From Siderastrea siderea (Eukaryota > Cnidaria > Anthozoa > Scleractinia > Rhizangiidae), in contig OZ034968.1 in assembly GCA_964030785.1 (NCBI GenBank), forward strand, positions 44,764,186 to 44,828,185: DNA of 64,000 nt, given 5' to 3'. This document shows positions 35,054 through 47,017 of the stretch, one piece after another. The notes beneath the pieces are model-generated. The model worked only from the letters and a program-made list of their open reading frames with translations. It ran no database searches and was not told where the DNA came from. Made by a program: the position numbers and the translations under genes. The first letter of the stretch is position 1; each line of letters opens with the position of its first letter.

Positions 35054-36296
35054 CTCGTCAGCCTTAATGCGTAAAACCACCTGGCAGTCGGGAAAACGAG
35101 GCCGGCTTTTTTCGATTGGTTAATCTTTAAAGCACCAACGTGTTGTTGGTTGGTGGGTTTTCTGTGAAACTGAGCTTCTTCCCGTGTTTATAACTCCTTC
35201 AGCTTTTAACGTTGTTCTAATCGAGGGACAGAATTATGGCTCTGTACTCTAAAGTCTCTTAAGTCCTGTCTCTAAAGTCCCTAAAATCCTATGGGTTTTG
35301 CCACAGTATTCCTTATAAGACGAATGCTTATCAGCTATTGCTTTTTTGAAATGTTCAAAACCAGCTGGACCAAGTTTTAGAATTTTTTTGCAAAAAGCCT
35401 TCTATGTCGATGGAAACACCTTAGGTTAAAATGTCCATTGAAATATCATGAAAATGTGGTTAAAATATTATTGGTGAGATAAAAAGTGGCATCCGTTTTT
35501 CCTGTCTGAGCTGGGCGTTGCCCTGACTATTCGTAAGAAAACGGAGTAGTTACAATAGCGACAAGGCAGACGGGATAACCACTACACCACAGGCGAACCT
35601 ACAATTGATAGTGAGTGAAATAGGCTGACTATTTTCTAATTATCTCAATGTATAAAGAAAAACTATCTCTATTTGAGCATCACAGTTATTTCAACCCCCA
35701 GTTTGAACGGAAATTAAAAAAGTTAAAATGATCCCCAAAAAGGGATTATTCTGAACCTAAATTTCAACTCCAGTTCCTGGCGAGTTTTGCAGACCCACGC
35801 TCGACACAAGCATCTGCAATAGCCCAGAATCATGAGGAAATTGACTTTTTAATTGATGGCAGTGTGTCAAGAAAGAAATTGAGCTATGTGTTGGCTCAGT
35901 GTATTGCAGAAATTTGCATGTATCTCATCTTCCTTGTTATTCCGGGCCATATCGCTTCAAGCAATTTTTATGCACTCCGTGTCAAACGTTAGCCAATAAG
36001 AAATCATAGCCTGCGAATCACTGATTGAACCATTACGAGAAGTCCTACTAATGTCCTGAATTTTTCAGTGATAATACGGGCTTATTATATTATGGGCTTC
36101 ATTGTAGGAAGAAACATGCAAAACAACAGTTGTAAATAAAACGTGAACTTAAGACCAATTTAAGGTGATAACAAGTATTGGAAGGTCTTGAAAGGATCAT
36201 TAAAGATCTTTATCAGGACCCTTGAAGATCTAGGGGGATTCGGATCTTCACCTATAATCCTCCAAGACCTTCAAGGATCTTGCATAATCTTTCAAA
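35054..36296. other. Spacer after DIPK1 copy 2
   Basis: No gene recognised. An AATAAA at ~36134 could serve the upstream gene but is ~1.1 kb away. A short minus-strand tRNA-like stretch is listed separately. Confidence 0.35.
35566..35612 (-). repeat. tRNA-like 5' half (possible SINE head)
   Basis: On the minus strand, gcctgtggtgtagtggttat followed by cccgtctgcc looks like the D-arm/A-box and anticodon-arm start of a tRNA. No T-arm/B-box follows, so it is not a tRNA gene; a SINE relic is likely. Confidence 0.3.
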
Positions 36297-36380
36297 GATC
36301 CTTGAGGTTCCTGTAATGATCCTTCAGGACCCTACAACGATCCTTGAGGTTCCTGCAACGATCCGTCAGGATCCTGCAAA
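36297..36380 (+). repeat. 21-bp minisatellite, four units
   Basis: Four consecutive units of the type gatccttgaggttcctgcaac (36297, 36318, 36339, 36360), with degenerate relatives upstream from ~36185. Confidence 0.85.
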
Positions 36381-37097
36381 CTAGATTCTTAAGGTCCCTG
36401 CAAAGCTCAGTAGAAAGTCGAGCAGATCTTGGATCGCAGGGTGTGACAGCAACGACAATCAAGACTAACAGACTGTGGTGGCAAGGACCTCAATGGCTGA
36501 GCAGAATGCCTGATAATGGCCTTCAATGAATGTTGAGCCTACTCCAGAAAGTCAAGTGGAAATCAAGGCATCACGCCGTGAGAACACGCTACTAGCAGTC
36601 AGAGAAGAAGAAATACAGCTTAACAAGCATCATCGACGTGAACGCTACAGCAGTTGCACGAAGTTGTTCAGAGTGACAGCCTATGTGTACAGATTTGCAA
36701 GAAACCTCAAGTTGAAAGTAAAGAAAGTGAAGAATCTTGCGTTTGGCAACCTGACGGCCACAGAAGTGGAAGAAGCAGAGATTTCGTGGGTGAAAGAAGT
36801 ACGGCAGGGCCGTAGCTAGCGGGGGGGGGGGGGGCAAGGTGAGCAGCTGTCCCCCCTGGACCAGTTGACCCAGACAAATCAAGTCTGTGGATTGAGGATT
36901 TTCATTATTCAAAGTATTTGTTTTCTTTAGACTCAGTTATTTTGATCGTAGTGACTTGCAGTTGTTTGCCATTTTCGTGGCTGGGAAATCGGTTGGTCCA
37001 CGGTGTGTGCAAATGGTAAGCAAAACGAAGCAAAACCCCCTATTGAGATTGGCTTGTACCATTTGCATGGTTCAATCTTGGTAGTGTTTCTTGTAAA

Positions 37098-37262
37098 AGA
37101 TCCTTCTCTGCTCTGCGTCGTCTGAAGCTATGGACACGTTCTTTAATGACAGAAGAGCGCCTTAGGGGCCTCACAATGATGCTTATTCATCGTGGAATCA
37201 ACTACCTGCCAACGCCAAAGGATATTTATGAACGAAAATCAAACTGGAGACATCTTTTATAG
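37098..37262 (+). pseudogene. hAT transposase C-terminal dimerisation fragment
   Basis: Open for 54 codons: RSFSALRRLKLWTRSLMTEE, then RLRGLTMMLIHRGI, ending in TAG. This is the conserved end of hAT transposases (C-E-R-S-F-S-x-L-R-R-L-K, then M-x-x-E-R-L-x-x-L-x-x-x-x-I-H). The upstream part is lost or frame-shifted. Confidence 0.85.
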
Positions 37263-37349
37263 GTTAGTTTGCCAAACATCATGCGGTATTGTGAAATGTT
37301 TAGTGTACTAGTGCTGGGATATACGGTGTGTTTCAAATTATCAGGACCT

Positions 37350-38421
37350 TAGCCTGTTCCAGGCGTTCAGATAGTGGAGCGCGAGCGAAAAATAAAGCGA
37401 GCGAAAGAGCTGGAAAAAAACGAGGGGAGGCTGGGGAAGAGGACGAAAGAACGCCTGTGAAATTAATTTTAAAAAGCCCATGCCGCCCACTTTAGACCGC
37501 AGACAGCGGCAGACAAACATGAACCGAACCCAGGGTCAGGTCAAAGTAAACAGGAAAGTTATGTAATTATGCTCACCGAAATAGGTTTCACCCGAGTTTG
37601 AAGCGTTGGGAAAAGTATATGATGCTTTAAGAAATCTGACATGCTGAATGAACATTGCAAAATTTTCTGCGATTCCGAAACACAAATGTCATCTCCACTA
37701 CTGGACCAATAAAGGTAACGAGAATCACAGACGACTTTATATACACATCGGTTTATCAAATTAATGAATAGAAAGCTTTTCACTCTGTGACGGAATGAAC
37801 TTCGTCGTCTTCATCGATTGCGATGGCTACGATATGTTTGTTGTTGTTCTTTTCTCCATTCCTTCGACAGCAGGCTTTCCGGACTTTCATAAACTTTCGT
37901 CTACTCCGATAGCCAGCGCTCTAATTCCGATGCTTTGAAGCTGTTCTACTTGGTCTTTCATGATTGCGACAAGCGGAGTGACCACAATTATCTTAGAAAC
38001 AGAAAGATCAAGCTATTTCCAAATCCTGTTGAAAGAATGGCAATGAGACCTCTTCCCAGAAACACGTTTTGAAGACAATCTTTTTATTCCATCTGTAAAG
38101 TATCCGCATTTGAGAAATCGTTAAGCACTTGCCGTAAACAGATATTCAACCGTCCGTGACTCGATGGAGGATGACCTTCGCACGGGCACGCCATATCGCA
38201 TTTCTTGTCTGCGTCAACAACCCTCTGGTGTTGATAGGAGGTGTCTAATTTGGCCAATCAGAGGGTATACCAGATTCTGGTATACCGTCATGGGCTTTTT
38301 AAAATTAATTTCACAGGCGTTCCCTCGTCCTCTTCTCCAGCCTCCCCTCGTTTTTTTCCAGCTCTTTCGCTCGCTTTATTTTTCGCTCGCGCTCCACTAT
38401 CTGAACGCCTGGAACAGGCTA
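37350..38421. mobile_element. Mutator-like element (1,072 bp) with 133-bp TIRs and 9-bp duplication
   Basis: TIRs 37350-37482 and 38289-38421 start TAGCCTGTTCCAGGCGTTC and differ at only a few positions. The 9-bp duplication TCAGGACCT is perfect (37341-37349 and 38422-38430). Long TIRs plus 9 bp is the MULE signature. There is no transposase; the core instead holds a degenerate RecQ-like helicase fragment on the minus strand, so the element resembles a Pack-MULE (non-autonomous MULE carrying host-gene sequence). Confidence 0.85.
37888..38100 (-). pseudogene. RecQ-like helicase fragment carried by the MULE
   Basis: Read on the minus strand, one frame gives LQNVFLGRGLIAILSTGFGN and SLIF (RecQ motif I; the Walker lysine of GKS is now Asn), and after a frameshift a second gives VVTPLVAIMKDQVEQL and GIRALAIG (motif Ia and following, typical of RecQ). 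An in-frame stop precedes motif I and another ends the second segment. Dead fragment. Confidence 0.78.
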
Positions 38422-41400
38422 TCAGGACCTCGGAAATAATGTTGTAAGCACTGAAAACACCTGCCTTTTCACACTTATTCGAGGTCGATTTTTCGGAGAC
38501 ATATCTCATGACAAGTGCTGGAAATAGCGTTTAGGAGCCTCCAAATTTCAAAATTTTCTGGGGGAGGATACCCCCACACCCTCCTACATGGCTCGTGCCT
38601 TCGGCACTCGAGAGAGTGCCCCCCCCCCTGTACAAAAAAACCTAGCTACGGCCCTGTACGGTCCACTCTTACAGATCAGAAGAACTTTTTAAAGCAAATT
38701 GAAAGACATCTTGGACTACGATGAAGATGGTGTTATTCGATGCCGCGGTAGAATTCCTGAAACAGTCATGGAATACAGAGAAAAGCGCCCACCATGCCTA
38801 CCTAGAGGTCATCATCTGACCAATCTCGTTATTGAACAGTGTTACAAGGGAGTTCATCATGGCGGAGTAAGAGAGACACTAACAGAATTGAGAACACGGT
38901 TTTGGGTGAACCACGGAAGACAAGCAGTAAAGCAGAGCATACCATTATTTTCCTGTGCAGTGCCTAGAGTTATTGATTTGGACATTACTGAAGACCTAGC
39001 GACGGGAACCTTTCTCAGATGTTTCAGAAAGTTAACAGCCAGGGGAGGTGTTCCGCAATTGATCATATCTGATAATGCAAAGACCTGTAAATCAGCCCCA
39101 AAGGAACTGAAGACGCTGTACGAAAGGAAGCACCGTGGTGGGGCGGCTTTTATGAAAGGATGGTGAAGGGAGTGAAAAGATGTCTTCGAAATACACTGGG
39201 AAATGCACGGTTATCGTACGACGAGCTTCTGTCTCTAGTGATTGAAGTGGAAAGCACCTTGAATGTGAGGCCTTTAACAAATGTCTACGAAGAAGAAGAT
39301 CCGGAAGAACCATTGACCATAGCACTTCTGATGTATGGGAGGTGATTGACACTGCTACCGCCATATCCCTCATTTGAAGAAGATGAAGAAGATTCCTCGA
39401 AAGGACTGAACAAACGAATGAAATATCTCAGCCTTAAGCTAGACCGTTTCTGGAAGAGATGGAAAAGGGAGTATTTGTCAGAATTGAGAGAACACCACAA
39501 AAGAAACGTGACGAAAGGTGGTGCGATTGTTGAAATTGGAGATATAGTGACTGTTGCAGAGGAAGGAGTGTCGCGTGGAAAGTGTAGACTAGGAAGAGTA
39601 GAAGAATTGATAACTAAGAAAGGTGGAGAGATCAGAGGTGCAAAACTAAAGGTGCCGGTTGACGAAGAAAGGAAAGCCGATGTACCTCAACAGATCGGTG
39701 CAGAAATTGTACCCGTTAGAAGAAAGGGGACCAGTGTAGACTAGACAGACGGTGACTGAGCCAGTATGAGAGGAACAAGTACATCTACATCTACACTTTA
39801 TTAAGTCGGTAAAAAATCGCCAGATACACTCTTTTTATTTTATAAGAACCATTTTTATAAGAACGTCCAGGCTGAGTTTTGCCCCAAAATTTAAGAAAAT
39901 GTATGGGCTAAAATAAGAACATCCTCAGGCTCAGCCAAAATTTACGCGTTCTTATAAAAAAAAGTGTGTCACACCAACTGTAAAAATCTGAATAAAACTA
40001 ATACAATTGAATATTAAAAACTAAATAAAACTCATACAATAAAACTAATACAATGGAATATATAATAAAACTACTACAATGGAATATTAGAAACTATTAA
40101 GTAACTTAGATTTAAAACTAACTACGGACGTTGCATTTACAATATCCTCGGGAAGGGAGTTCCATTCATTGATTGTTCATAGGAAGAAAGAAAACTTAAA
40201 AATATCTTTCTTTGCCCTAGGAACTACAAACCTAAAAGCGTGGCTCCCACGGGTTCTTCTTTCATTATTTGGTTTTAGATGGGCTGCTACTGAAAAATCC
40301 GTCAGATTTTGGGAGAGTTTATACATAAGAGAAAGTCTGGCGGTTTTCCTTCTAGTGGCTAGGGTTTCCCAGTTAAGTTCCTGCAGCATTTCTGTCACGC
40401 CTGCATAGGGGTTGTAGTTGCCTGCGCAGAATCGCGCTGCCTTTCTCTGAACTCTTTCCAGCTTTTGAATATCCTTCTTGTAGTAGGGATCCCATGCGGC
40501 ACTTCCATATTCGAGGGTTGGTCGGACTAAGATCTTGTACGCCGTTTCTCTTACCGATCTGGGACAGTGATGTAAGTTTCGCCGCACAACGCCGAGTACT
40601 TTAGATGCTTTGCTTGAGACTGTCGATACGTGTTGATCCCATTTCAGTTTACTTGTTAACATAATTCTTAGATAGGTAATGTCCTCAACTTGTTCCAGTT
40701 CAACCCCGCAAAATGTGTATTTCTTTACAGGTAGAGATCTCTTATTTGAAATGCACAATACCTTGCACTTAGACGGAGTGAATTGCATCTGCCACCGATT
40801 TTGACATTGTTCAAGTTTCTGTAGGTCTTCTTGTAGGTGGTCACAATCTGTATCGTTAGCAATGACACCACAGAGTAGGGCGTAAGGCTTAACGGAGGAC
40901 TGTACATTATCAGGAAGATCGTTGATATATAATATATAGATTTAGTCAAGCCTAAAAGCGGAGCCGCCAAGGAATAAATTGGTGTTCGTTTCTCAAAAAT
41001 AGTCCTGAAACTTTTCGGTCTGAAATATATTTCGGGGCTTTTTTTGGCTCGTTCGCTTCCGAAAAGTGTTTCTCAAAAAGCCCGAAAGTTTTCCGAATTG
41101 TCCTCCAATGCCTTGGGGATCTGTTCTGTAGAACCAAGCTCGAAATGTCATTCTAGAGGCTGAGCTCAGCTTGATTTTTTTTCTGCATCAAACTGAACAC
41201 ATATTTATACTCACGAGCTGTCTTGCTTGGTTTTTGCAATGTTTCCATATCCTGTCATTAACTGTCAAGGCTTGTCAAATCTCCTTGGATTATTGGCTGT
41301 TCGCTTGAATGAACTTCAAACGGCACTCATTTACAACAAAATTTAAATGGGTTATCTGCATCGCGTTCGGATGTTAACGAATAACATGAACTACCACTAT

Positions 41401-41519
41401 TAGTCTGGTCAAAAATTTATACAGGCATTTCACCGGCATTTTACTGGGACTATCCGAAAGAAAGGATTTTGGGAGCTTCGAAGCACTTGTAATAAACTTA
41501 TCGAAGAAATGTCGCGTAG

Positions 41520-42030
41520 GCTTTTATAGCAGCCGAGAAAAAATTCGAGCGCTTTTAAGAACACTCATTACTTACCGGATAAACTAGCTTTAAACTCAAA
41601 ACTGCTTCGCTTATAGTTACTTAAGTAACCCTTATATTTCGTTCTCTAGCTAACTTGAGACCATCGAGATTGAAAACAAACAAACACCAATGGAATAAGT
41701 TTTGCGGCTGCAAATTGTTTGAAATTTGAGCGCATTTAGAAATGCACAGAATTTTGGAAGCTTTTCGGATATAATGGGTTTAAACCGACAACTGCTTCGC
41801 TTATAGTTTTTTAAATAACTGTTATATTTCGTTCTCTAACTCAGTAGACACCATCAAGATTCAAAACAAACAAACACCAAACACGCTTTAAATTATGCCG
41901 GCATAAGTTTTGCGGATGCGAAGTAAGCCTATATAAAGTTACCCGCTTTGAGGAACGCACAAAAATGTTTTCGGAAGCTTTTGGGATAACATAGCTTTAA
42001 GCCGACAACTGCTTCGCTTAAAACGCTATT
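41520..42030. repeat. Degenerate tandem array, ~190-225-bp unit
   Basis: The word aactgcttcgcttatag recurs near 41600, 41785 and 42007, each preceded by a ggataa..tttaaac/gc segment; the first two are followed by gttatatttcgttctct and aaaacaaacaaacaccaa. Confidence 0.7.
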
Positions 42031-42892
42031 ATTACTATTGAAAGCTTCTAGGACAAGAAAATCGACAATTGCACAAAGAGATGTACCCGAAAGTCAAAAT
42101 TGAAAGCAGTTATTCGTCGTAATCTCACCGAAGTGATGCTTGTGCAGCTAGTTGTCTTGCGACTGTGCTTAGACCTACTGTTATGAAAAAACAAACACAA
42201 AATAATGGACAGAGAAATCATTTTTGAAAAAAGTTTATTCGAAAACCCGTAAGTTTATACTTAAATGCAATTTGCGTTACACTTGCAAAATCGTGGATCG
42301 GTCCACGCGAGTGAAATCGGCTGAGCATGGCAAAATATTTAAGACTACATCTGTCACAAATCTGAGCGCGTTTTCTAATAATTTTTTAAAGTCAAAAGTA
42401 AATGACACATTTCTAATGACATAAACTAAATTCCCATTTCAAAACGTAATTTCTTTGACCGTAATACTCAAAATCATGTACCTTAGACCCTTTAAAAACT
42501 TCACTTACTCGGTTATGTTTCAGAACAGGGCAAGCTCTCCACCGTGAAGAAAACAAAGCGATGAAGTCTTTTGAAGGCAGCTTTTGTAACTTGAACTTTT
42601 CGCCTTCTACCAGTATTCTTTTGAACTTTTTCTTTCCATTTATAGATATAAGATGTTTTTTTTGTCAAGTACTTCAGTACTCTCGTACAATCGTTTTGCT
42701 AAAGAAGCTTTTAAAAGCTTTTAAAGAAACCTCTTTTTCAAAAGCGACGATGGTCATGCGATTTCCCGCCAAGAAAAACGCCAGTTGCCCAAAAGCACCG
42801 CGCGATTTCCCGCCAAGAAAAGATGGCATTCTCTACCCCCCCCCCCATCGGGTTGTCTTGGGACTCCCCCCCCCCCTCCCGCAGAGTCTGTG

Positions 42893-42920
42893 CGGACGGA
42901 CGGACGGACGGACGGACGGA
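42893..42920. repeat. (CGGA)n microsatellite
   Basis: About seven perfect GGAC tetramers after C-rich runs at 42836-42846 and 42866-42877. Confidence 0.9.
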
Positions 42921-43155
42921 TGGCCACGTGACTATTACGTCACAACCAAAATTTCTCGGATCGATAGGTTACCAAATTTGCTTAGCAATGGAGCTCCGGG
43001 CCAAGCGCAGCGGGCCAAGTGCAGTTCCTTGGGGAACTCCAGACGTCACAGGGGAAGATCTTGAGGATTTTCCTTCGCAAACGACGGACTGAGAGCGTTG
43101 GGTGAGGAAGGATTCAAACCAGCAGGGTAATTTGCCTTGGATTCCATAGTACAGA

Positions 43156-43881
43156 CGCGGAGAGTACCAAGGAGAGCCGCAGCTATTGATGCAGACTTCA
43201 GAAGACGATGTGTTGATCAGCTTCTAGCTAATCAAGGAGGGAGGATGTCGTGACTTCAGATGAACATTGAATCGAATTGAGTCTTGAACAGTGAACACTA
43301 GCTTTCTCACGAACTGAGCACGTGTATAATGCCATATACGGTATTGTGTTGTAAGAGGTAAATTCCAGAGTGTTAGTTTTTTGAGGGGAGATGCGAAGAT
43401 GCGAGATTTTGTAGAGCTTTTCTGAAAGAGATTGTAGCGTCAAAAGGAGATTGTAGATTGACAGAAAGAGAAAGTGAATTAAAGCGTTGCGTTAAAATAC
43501 AGTTCTCAGCATACATCTCACAGGAGATAAATAAAACAGTGGTATCGAATGGTCTTGTTGACCAACATATGCGCCCGCACTGACTTTGGACGTTTATAAC
43601 GTTTTTCATAAGCCATCAAACTTGGTGACTTTTCCAAAAATTTATTTGGGAACAATTTGGCATAGCAAGTGCTTGTCTATCGACTTTGACGTTACCATGG
43701 CAACCACTTTTTGACAGGCTGTTTTTTCAGAATTTTAAATTTCACCTTTTCAATGAAAGGTCATCAGTTTATGTTGCAGACTTCAAAGGAAATACTTTTG
43801 GACGTATTATCTGCCCTCCAAGTTTCCTTGTCATAGCTTTAATATTCTCGGAATAAGAAGTGGGGGCCGAGTCAGCCCCAG
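43156..43881. other. Gene-free spacer
   Basis: The first part may be further decayed LINE (upstream RT, minus strand). No other recognisable content. Confidence 0.35.
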
Positions 43882-46871
43882 GGTTAAAATAGAACCGTCT
43901 TGGAATGTAGGAATATAAAATTAAACCCTTAGTCCGATAGTGACTTGAAATGGTATGGACTTTCCAAAATATAAGGAATCCACTGTATATTCCAATCCTG
44001 ACTCGAGATCCTTACTCGAGATCTTAACTCTAAATCCTGACTGGTGATCCTGACTTGAGATCCCGACTCGAAATCCTGACTCGAAATCTGACTCAAAATC
44101 CTGACTTGAAAGTTAGTTTGCCTCGCAAAAAAAAAAAAACAGGTTAAATAAGTCCACAATCTTAATGGGCTTTTTTGCAGTTGAAACATCTAGACTAGAG
44201 ATAGAAGTTTGCTGTACGCCAAAATATATCCTCTTACACAAGAAACCTTTTTGCAACCATGGCAGTTATGCTCTCACAAAAGAACGTCTTCCTGCAGAAG
44301 TCATAGGACTTCCTGTTATTAAAAATTCTGCTCTCTTATTTTAAACTTTTGAACAGAATATTGTTTCAAACAGAGAACTGCAATTTTTCGGTCTTGAAAA
44401 TGACACAATTTGTATTTACTGTCGAGAGAACGGCCCCATTATTCATTATTTTAGTTTTTAAAACTATAATACTCCAAGCAGAAGATTGCCTGACTTCGAC
44501 AAATTTTCGGAGAAGTAAACGAACATCTTTCGAGTTTCTCTTGTCCAATCAAAAGGAAGCCGAACAATCCGAAAGCTTCCCGTTAGCTTATCGCCATCAA
44601 CAGAGGTCAAGTTAAGCAGGAACACTTCTCCATTTATAACCACATCACCGCAAGGTAGAGAGAAACTTTAACTTAATTCGCTCAACTACACCAGAGAAGT
44701 GACAAAGGTAACTGGATCTTATCTATTGTACCGTAAGGTTTCAGTCCTTGGTTTAAGTATCATGCAAGTTCATTAACGCAATGTTCGCAATTTAAGCTAG
44801 AAAATCGTACATTAACCAAAATATGTTTTACTCGGTTTTTATCTTTTTATTGAGAAAAACTGATTTAATTTAATTGATCGCGAATTTGCTAGTAATTTAC
44901 CTTTGCCAAACGGCACCAATTCGCGAGCAAATATTTTATCGGTTTAGTTACGTTTTTGTAGTGATGAGCTCGCCTTTGTTGATCTTTTTTATATTTTTAA
45001 GATGTCGGAGGTCAAACATGCACGTTTTTCAATCGTTCCCTATAATTGCCTTCGATCTTTAATACTCAAGTAAATTGCTTTAATTGTTACTTTCGAGTGC
45101 AGGACAGGACAATTCCTAAATCAGAGGCCTCTTTTTTATTTTAACCACTTAACATGGAACTTTAAACCTCTCCTCGCTTTAAAAGAACATCAAAGAATCT
45201 TGCATATAGATGGAATAACATGACACAAAAAATACACTAAAGAGGTTAATTTCAAGAAACAATATGCACGGAAACAGCCAAGCAAGTTGCAAGTTCTGTA
45301 AGGCTCGCATTCCCACTTTATACATACAAGAGTTTGCTAGCGTTTTAGATACCTAGTTTCGCCTTACTTAAATGTTTAGAAAAAAGGTTAAAATAGAACC
45401 GTCTTGGAATGTAGGAATATAAAATTAAACCCTTAGTCCGATAGTGACTTGAAATGGTATGGACTTTCCAAAATATAAGGAATCCACTGTATATTCCAAT
45501 CCTGACTTGAGATCCTGACTCGAGATCTTAACTCTAAATCCTGACTGGTGATCCTGACTTGAGATCCCGACTCGAAATCCTGACTCGAAATCTGACTCAA
45601 AATCCTGACTTGAAAGTTAGTTTACCTCGCAAAAAAAAACCAGATTAAATAAGTCCACAATCTTAATGGGTTTTTTGCAGTTGAAACATCTAGACTAGAG
45701 ATAGAAGTTTGCTGTACGACAAAATATACCCTCTTACACAAGAAACCTTTTTGCAACCATGGCAGTGATGCTCTCACAAAAGAACGTCTTCCTGCAGAAG
45801 TCATAGGACCTCCTGTTATTAAAAATTCTGCTCTCTCATTTTAAACTTTTGAACAGAGTAGTTGTTTCAAAAAGAGAAATTCATTTTTTCGGTCTTGAAA
45901 ATGACACGATTTGTATTTACTGTCGAGAGAACGGCCCCATTATTCATTATTTAGTTTTTAAAACTATAATACTCCAAGCAGAAGATTGCCTGACTTCGAC
46001 AAATTTTCGGAGAAGTAAACGAACATCTTTCGAGTTTCTCTTGTCCAATCAAAAGGAAGCCGAACAATCCGAAAGCTTCCCGTTAGCTTATCGCCATCAA
46101 CAGAAGTCAAGTTAAGCAGGAACACTTCTCCATTTATAACCACATCACCGCAAGGTAGAGAGAAACTTTAACTTAATTCGCTCAACTACACCAGAGAAGT
46201 GACAAAGGTAACTGGATCTTATCTATTGTACCGTAAGGTTTCAGTCCTTGGTTTAAGTATCATGCAAGTTCATTAACGCAATGTTCGCAATTTAAGCTAG
46301 AAAATCGTACATTAACCAAAATATGTTTTACTCGGTTTTTATCTTTTTATTGAGAAAAACTGATTTAATTTAATTGATCACGAATTTGCTAGTAATTTAC
46401 CTTTGCCAAACGGCACCAATTCGCGAGCAAATATTTTATCGGTTTAGTTACGTTTTTGTAGTGATGAGCTCGCCTTTGTTGATCTTTTTTATATTTTTAA
46501 GATGCCGGAGGTCAAACATGCACGTTTTCCAATCGTTCCCTACAATTGCCTTCGATCTTTAATACTCAAGTAAATTGCTTTAATTGTTACTTTCGAGTGC
46601 AGGACAGGACAATTCCTAAATCAGAGGCTTCTTTTTTTATTTTAACCACTTAACATGGAACTTTCAGCCTCTCCTCGCTTTAAAAGAACGTCAAAGAATC
46701 TTGCATATAGATGGAATAACATGACACAAAAATACACTAAAGAGGTTAATTTCAAGAAAAAAATATGCACGGAAACAGCCTAGCAAGTTGCAAGTTCTGT
46801 AAGGCTCGCATTCCCACTTTATACATACAAGAGTTTGCTAGCGTTTTAGATACCTAGTTTCGCCTTACTTA
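43882..46871 (+). repeat. Tandem segmental duplication, two ~1.49-kb copies
   Basis: Copy 1 43882-45370, copy 2 45386-46871, direct, separated by 15 bp (aatgtttagaaaaaa). Both start ggttaaaatagaaccgtctt and end tagtttcgccttactta. They are almost identical by eye; differences cluster in an A-run (~44126 vs ~45630) and around 44360/45860. Each copy holds a ~13-bp array of the type cctgactcgagat (43997-44115; 45503-45615). No convincing gene; the 60-90 codon ORFs are the same in both copies and match no family. Confidence 0.9.
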
Positions 46872-47017
46872 CAAGAATTCAAACATAAATTCAATGTAAG
46901 ACTGATGTACACCTGATTTCGGTTTGAAAACAAAGTTGGGCAGGCTAAGACGGTTTCTTAACATATTCAAGAGTGACTCTACGAGTTTCTATGATTATCC
47001 TCATTTTTCTCGCAGAA

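Larger units (their letters stand above)
36805..38656 (+). mobile_element. hAT-type transposon remnant inside BEL/Pao
   Basis: Perfect 15-bp inverted ends CAGGGCCGTAGCTAG / CTAGCTACGGCCCTG, followed by a G run (36820-36833) on the left and C-rich sequence on the right. It is flanked by TACGG on both sides (36800-36804, 38657-38661); hAT elements usually make 8 bp, so the duplication is short or eroded. It carries a hAT transposase C-terminus and is split by a Mutator-like element at 37350-38421. Without that it would be ~770 bp. Confidence 0.75.
36526..39744 (+). pseudogene. BEL/Pao LTR-retrotransposon pol remnant, interrupted
   Basis: Left part (36526-36804) matches the stretch before integrase in BEL/Pao pol (RVTAYVYRFARNL, then LTATEVEEAEISWVKEV). 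Right part (38657-39744) has the integrase zinc-binding start (HHLTNLVIEQCYKGVHHGG), then DLATGTFLRCFRKLTARGGVPQ with the ISDNAK aspartate, LRNTLGNARLSYDELLSLV, and the C-terminal segment with VEIGDIVTV and GRVEELITKKGG. The two parts flank a hAT insertion at 36805-38656 bordered by TACGG on both sides. Part of the integrase core between the zinc-binding segment and DLATG is missing, and there are frame breaks near 39160 and 39345. It ends at ~39780 against a LINE tail. No LTRs recognised. Dead copy. Confidence 0.85.
40944..43007. mobile_element. ~2.06-kb insertion within the LINE
   Basis: The borders are set by the interruption of RT between GPL and LYINDL. No transposase, TIR or target duplication is certain; the two edges share a direct-like word (cctaaaagcggagc / cttagcaatggagctcc). 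It contains a degenerate tandem array and a GGAC microsatellite. Nature unknown. Confidence 0.5.
39784..43155 (-). pseudogene. CR1/L2-like LINE, 5'-truncated, split by an insertion
   Basis: Minus-strand reverse transcriptase in two parts. 43155-43008 encodes YGIQGKL, FESFLTQR, then SGVPQGTALGPL (RT motif with QG). 40943-40177 resumes at LYINDLPDNVQSSV, has a decayed catalytic site (YALLCG where YADD is expected), and runs on through SKCKVL, HVSTVSSKASKVLGVVRRNL, RPTLEYGSAAWDPY and LERVQRKAARF to the C-terminus at 40177. The 3' end at ~39784 carries a short tandem tail (tgtagatgtagatgta on the minus strand) typical of L2/CR1. The tail abuts the BEL remnant. Confidence 0.85.

Noticed and set aside
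35566..35612. tRNA gene on the minus strand
   Set aside because: Only the 5' half resembles a tRNA; reported as a possible SINE head.
44349..46562. Paired ORFs of 60-88 codons in the tandem duplication
   Set aside because: Their conservation between copies reflects the recent duplication, not selection; no domain recognised.
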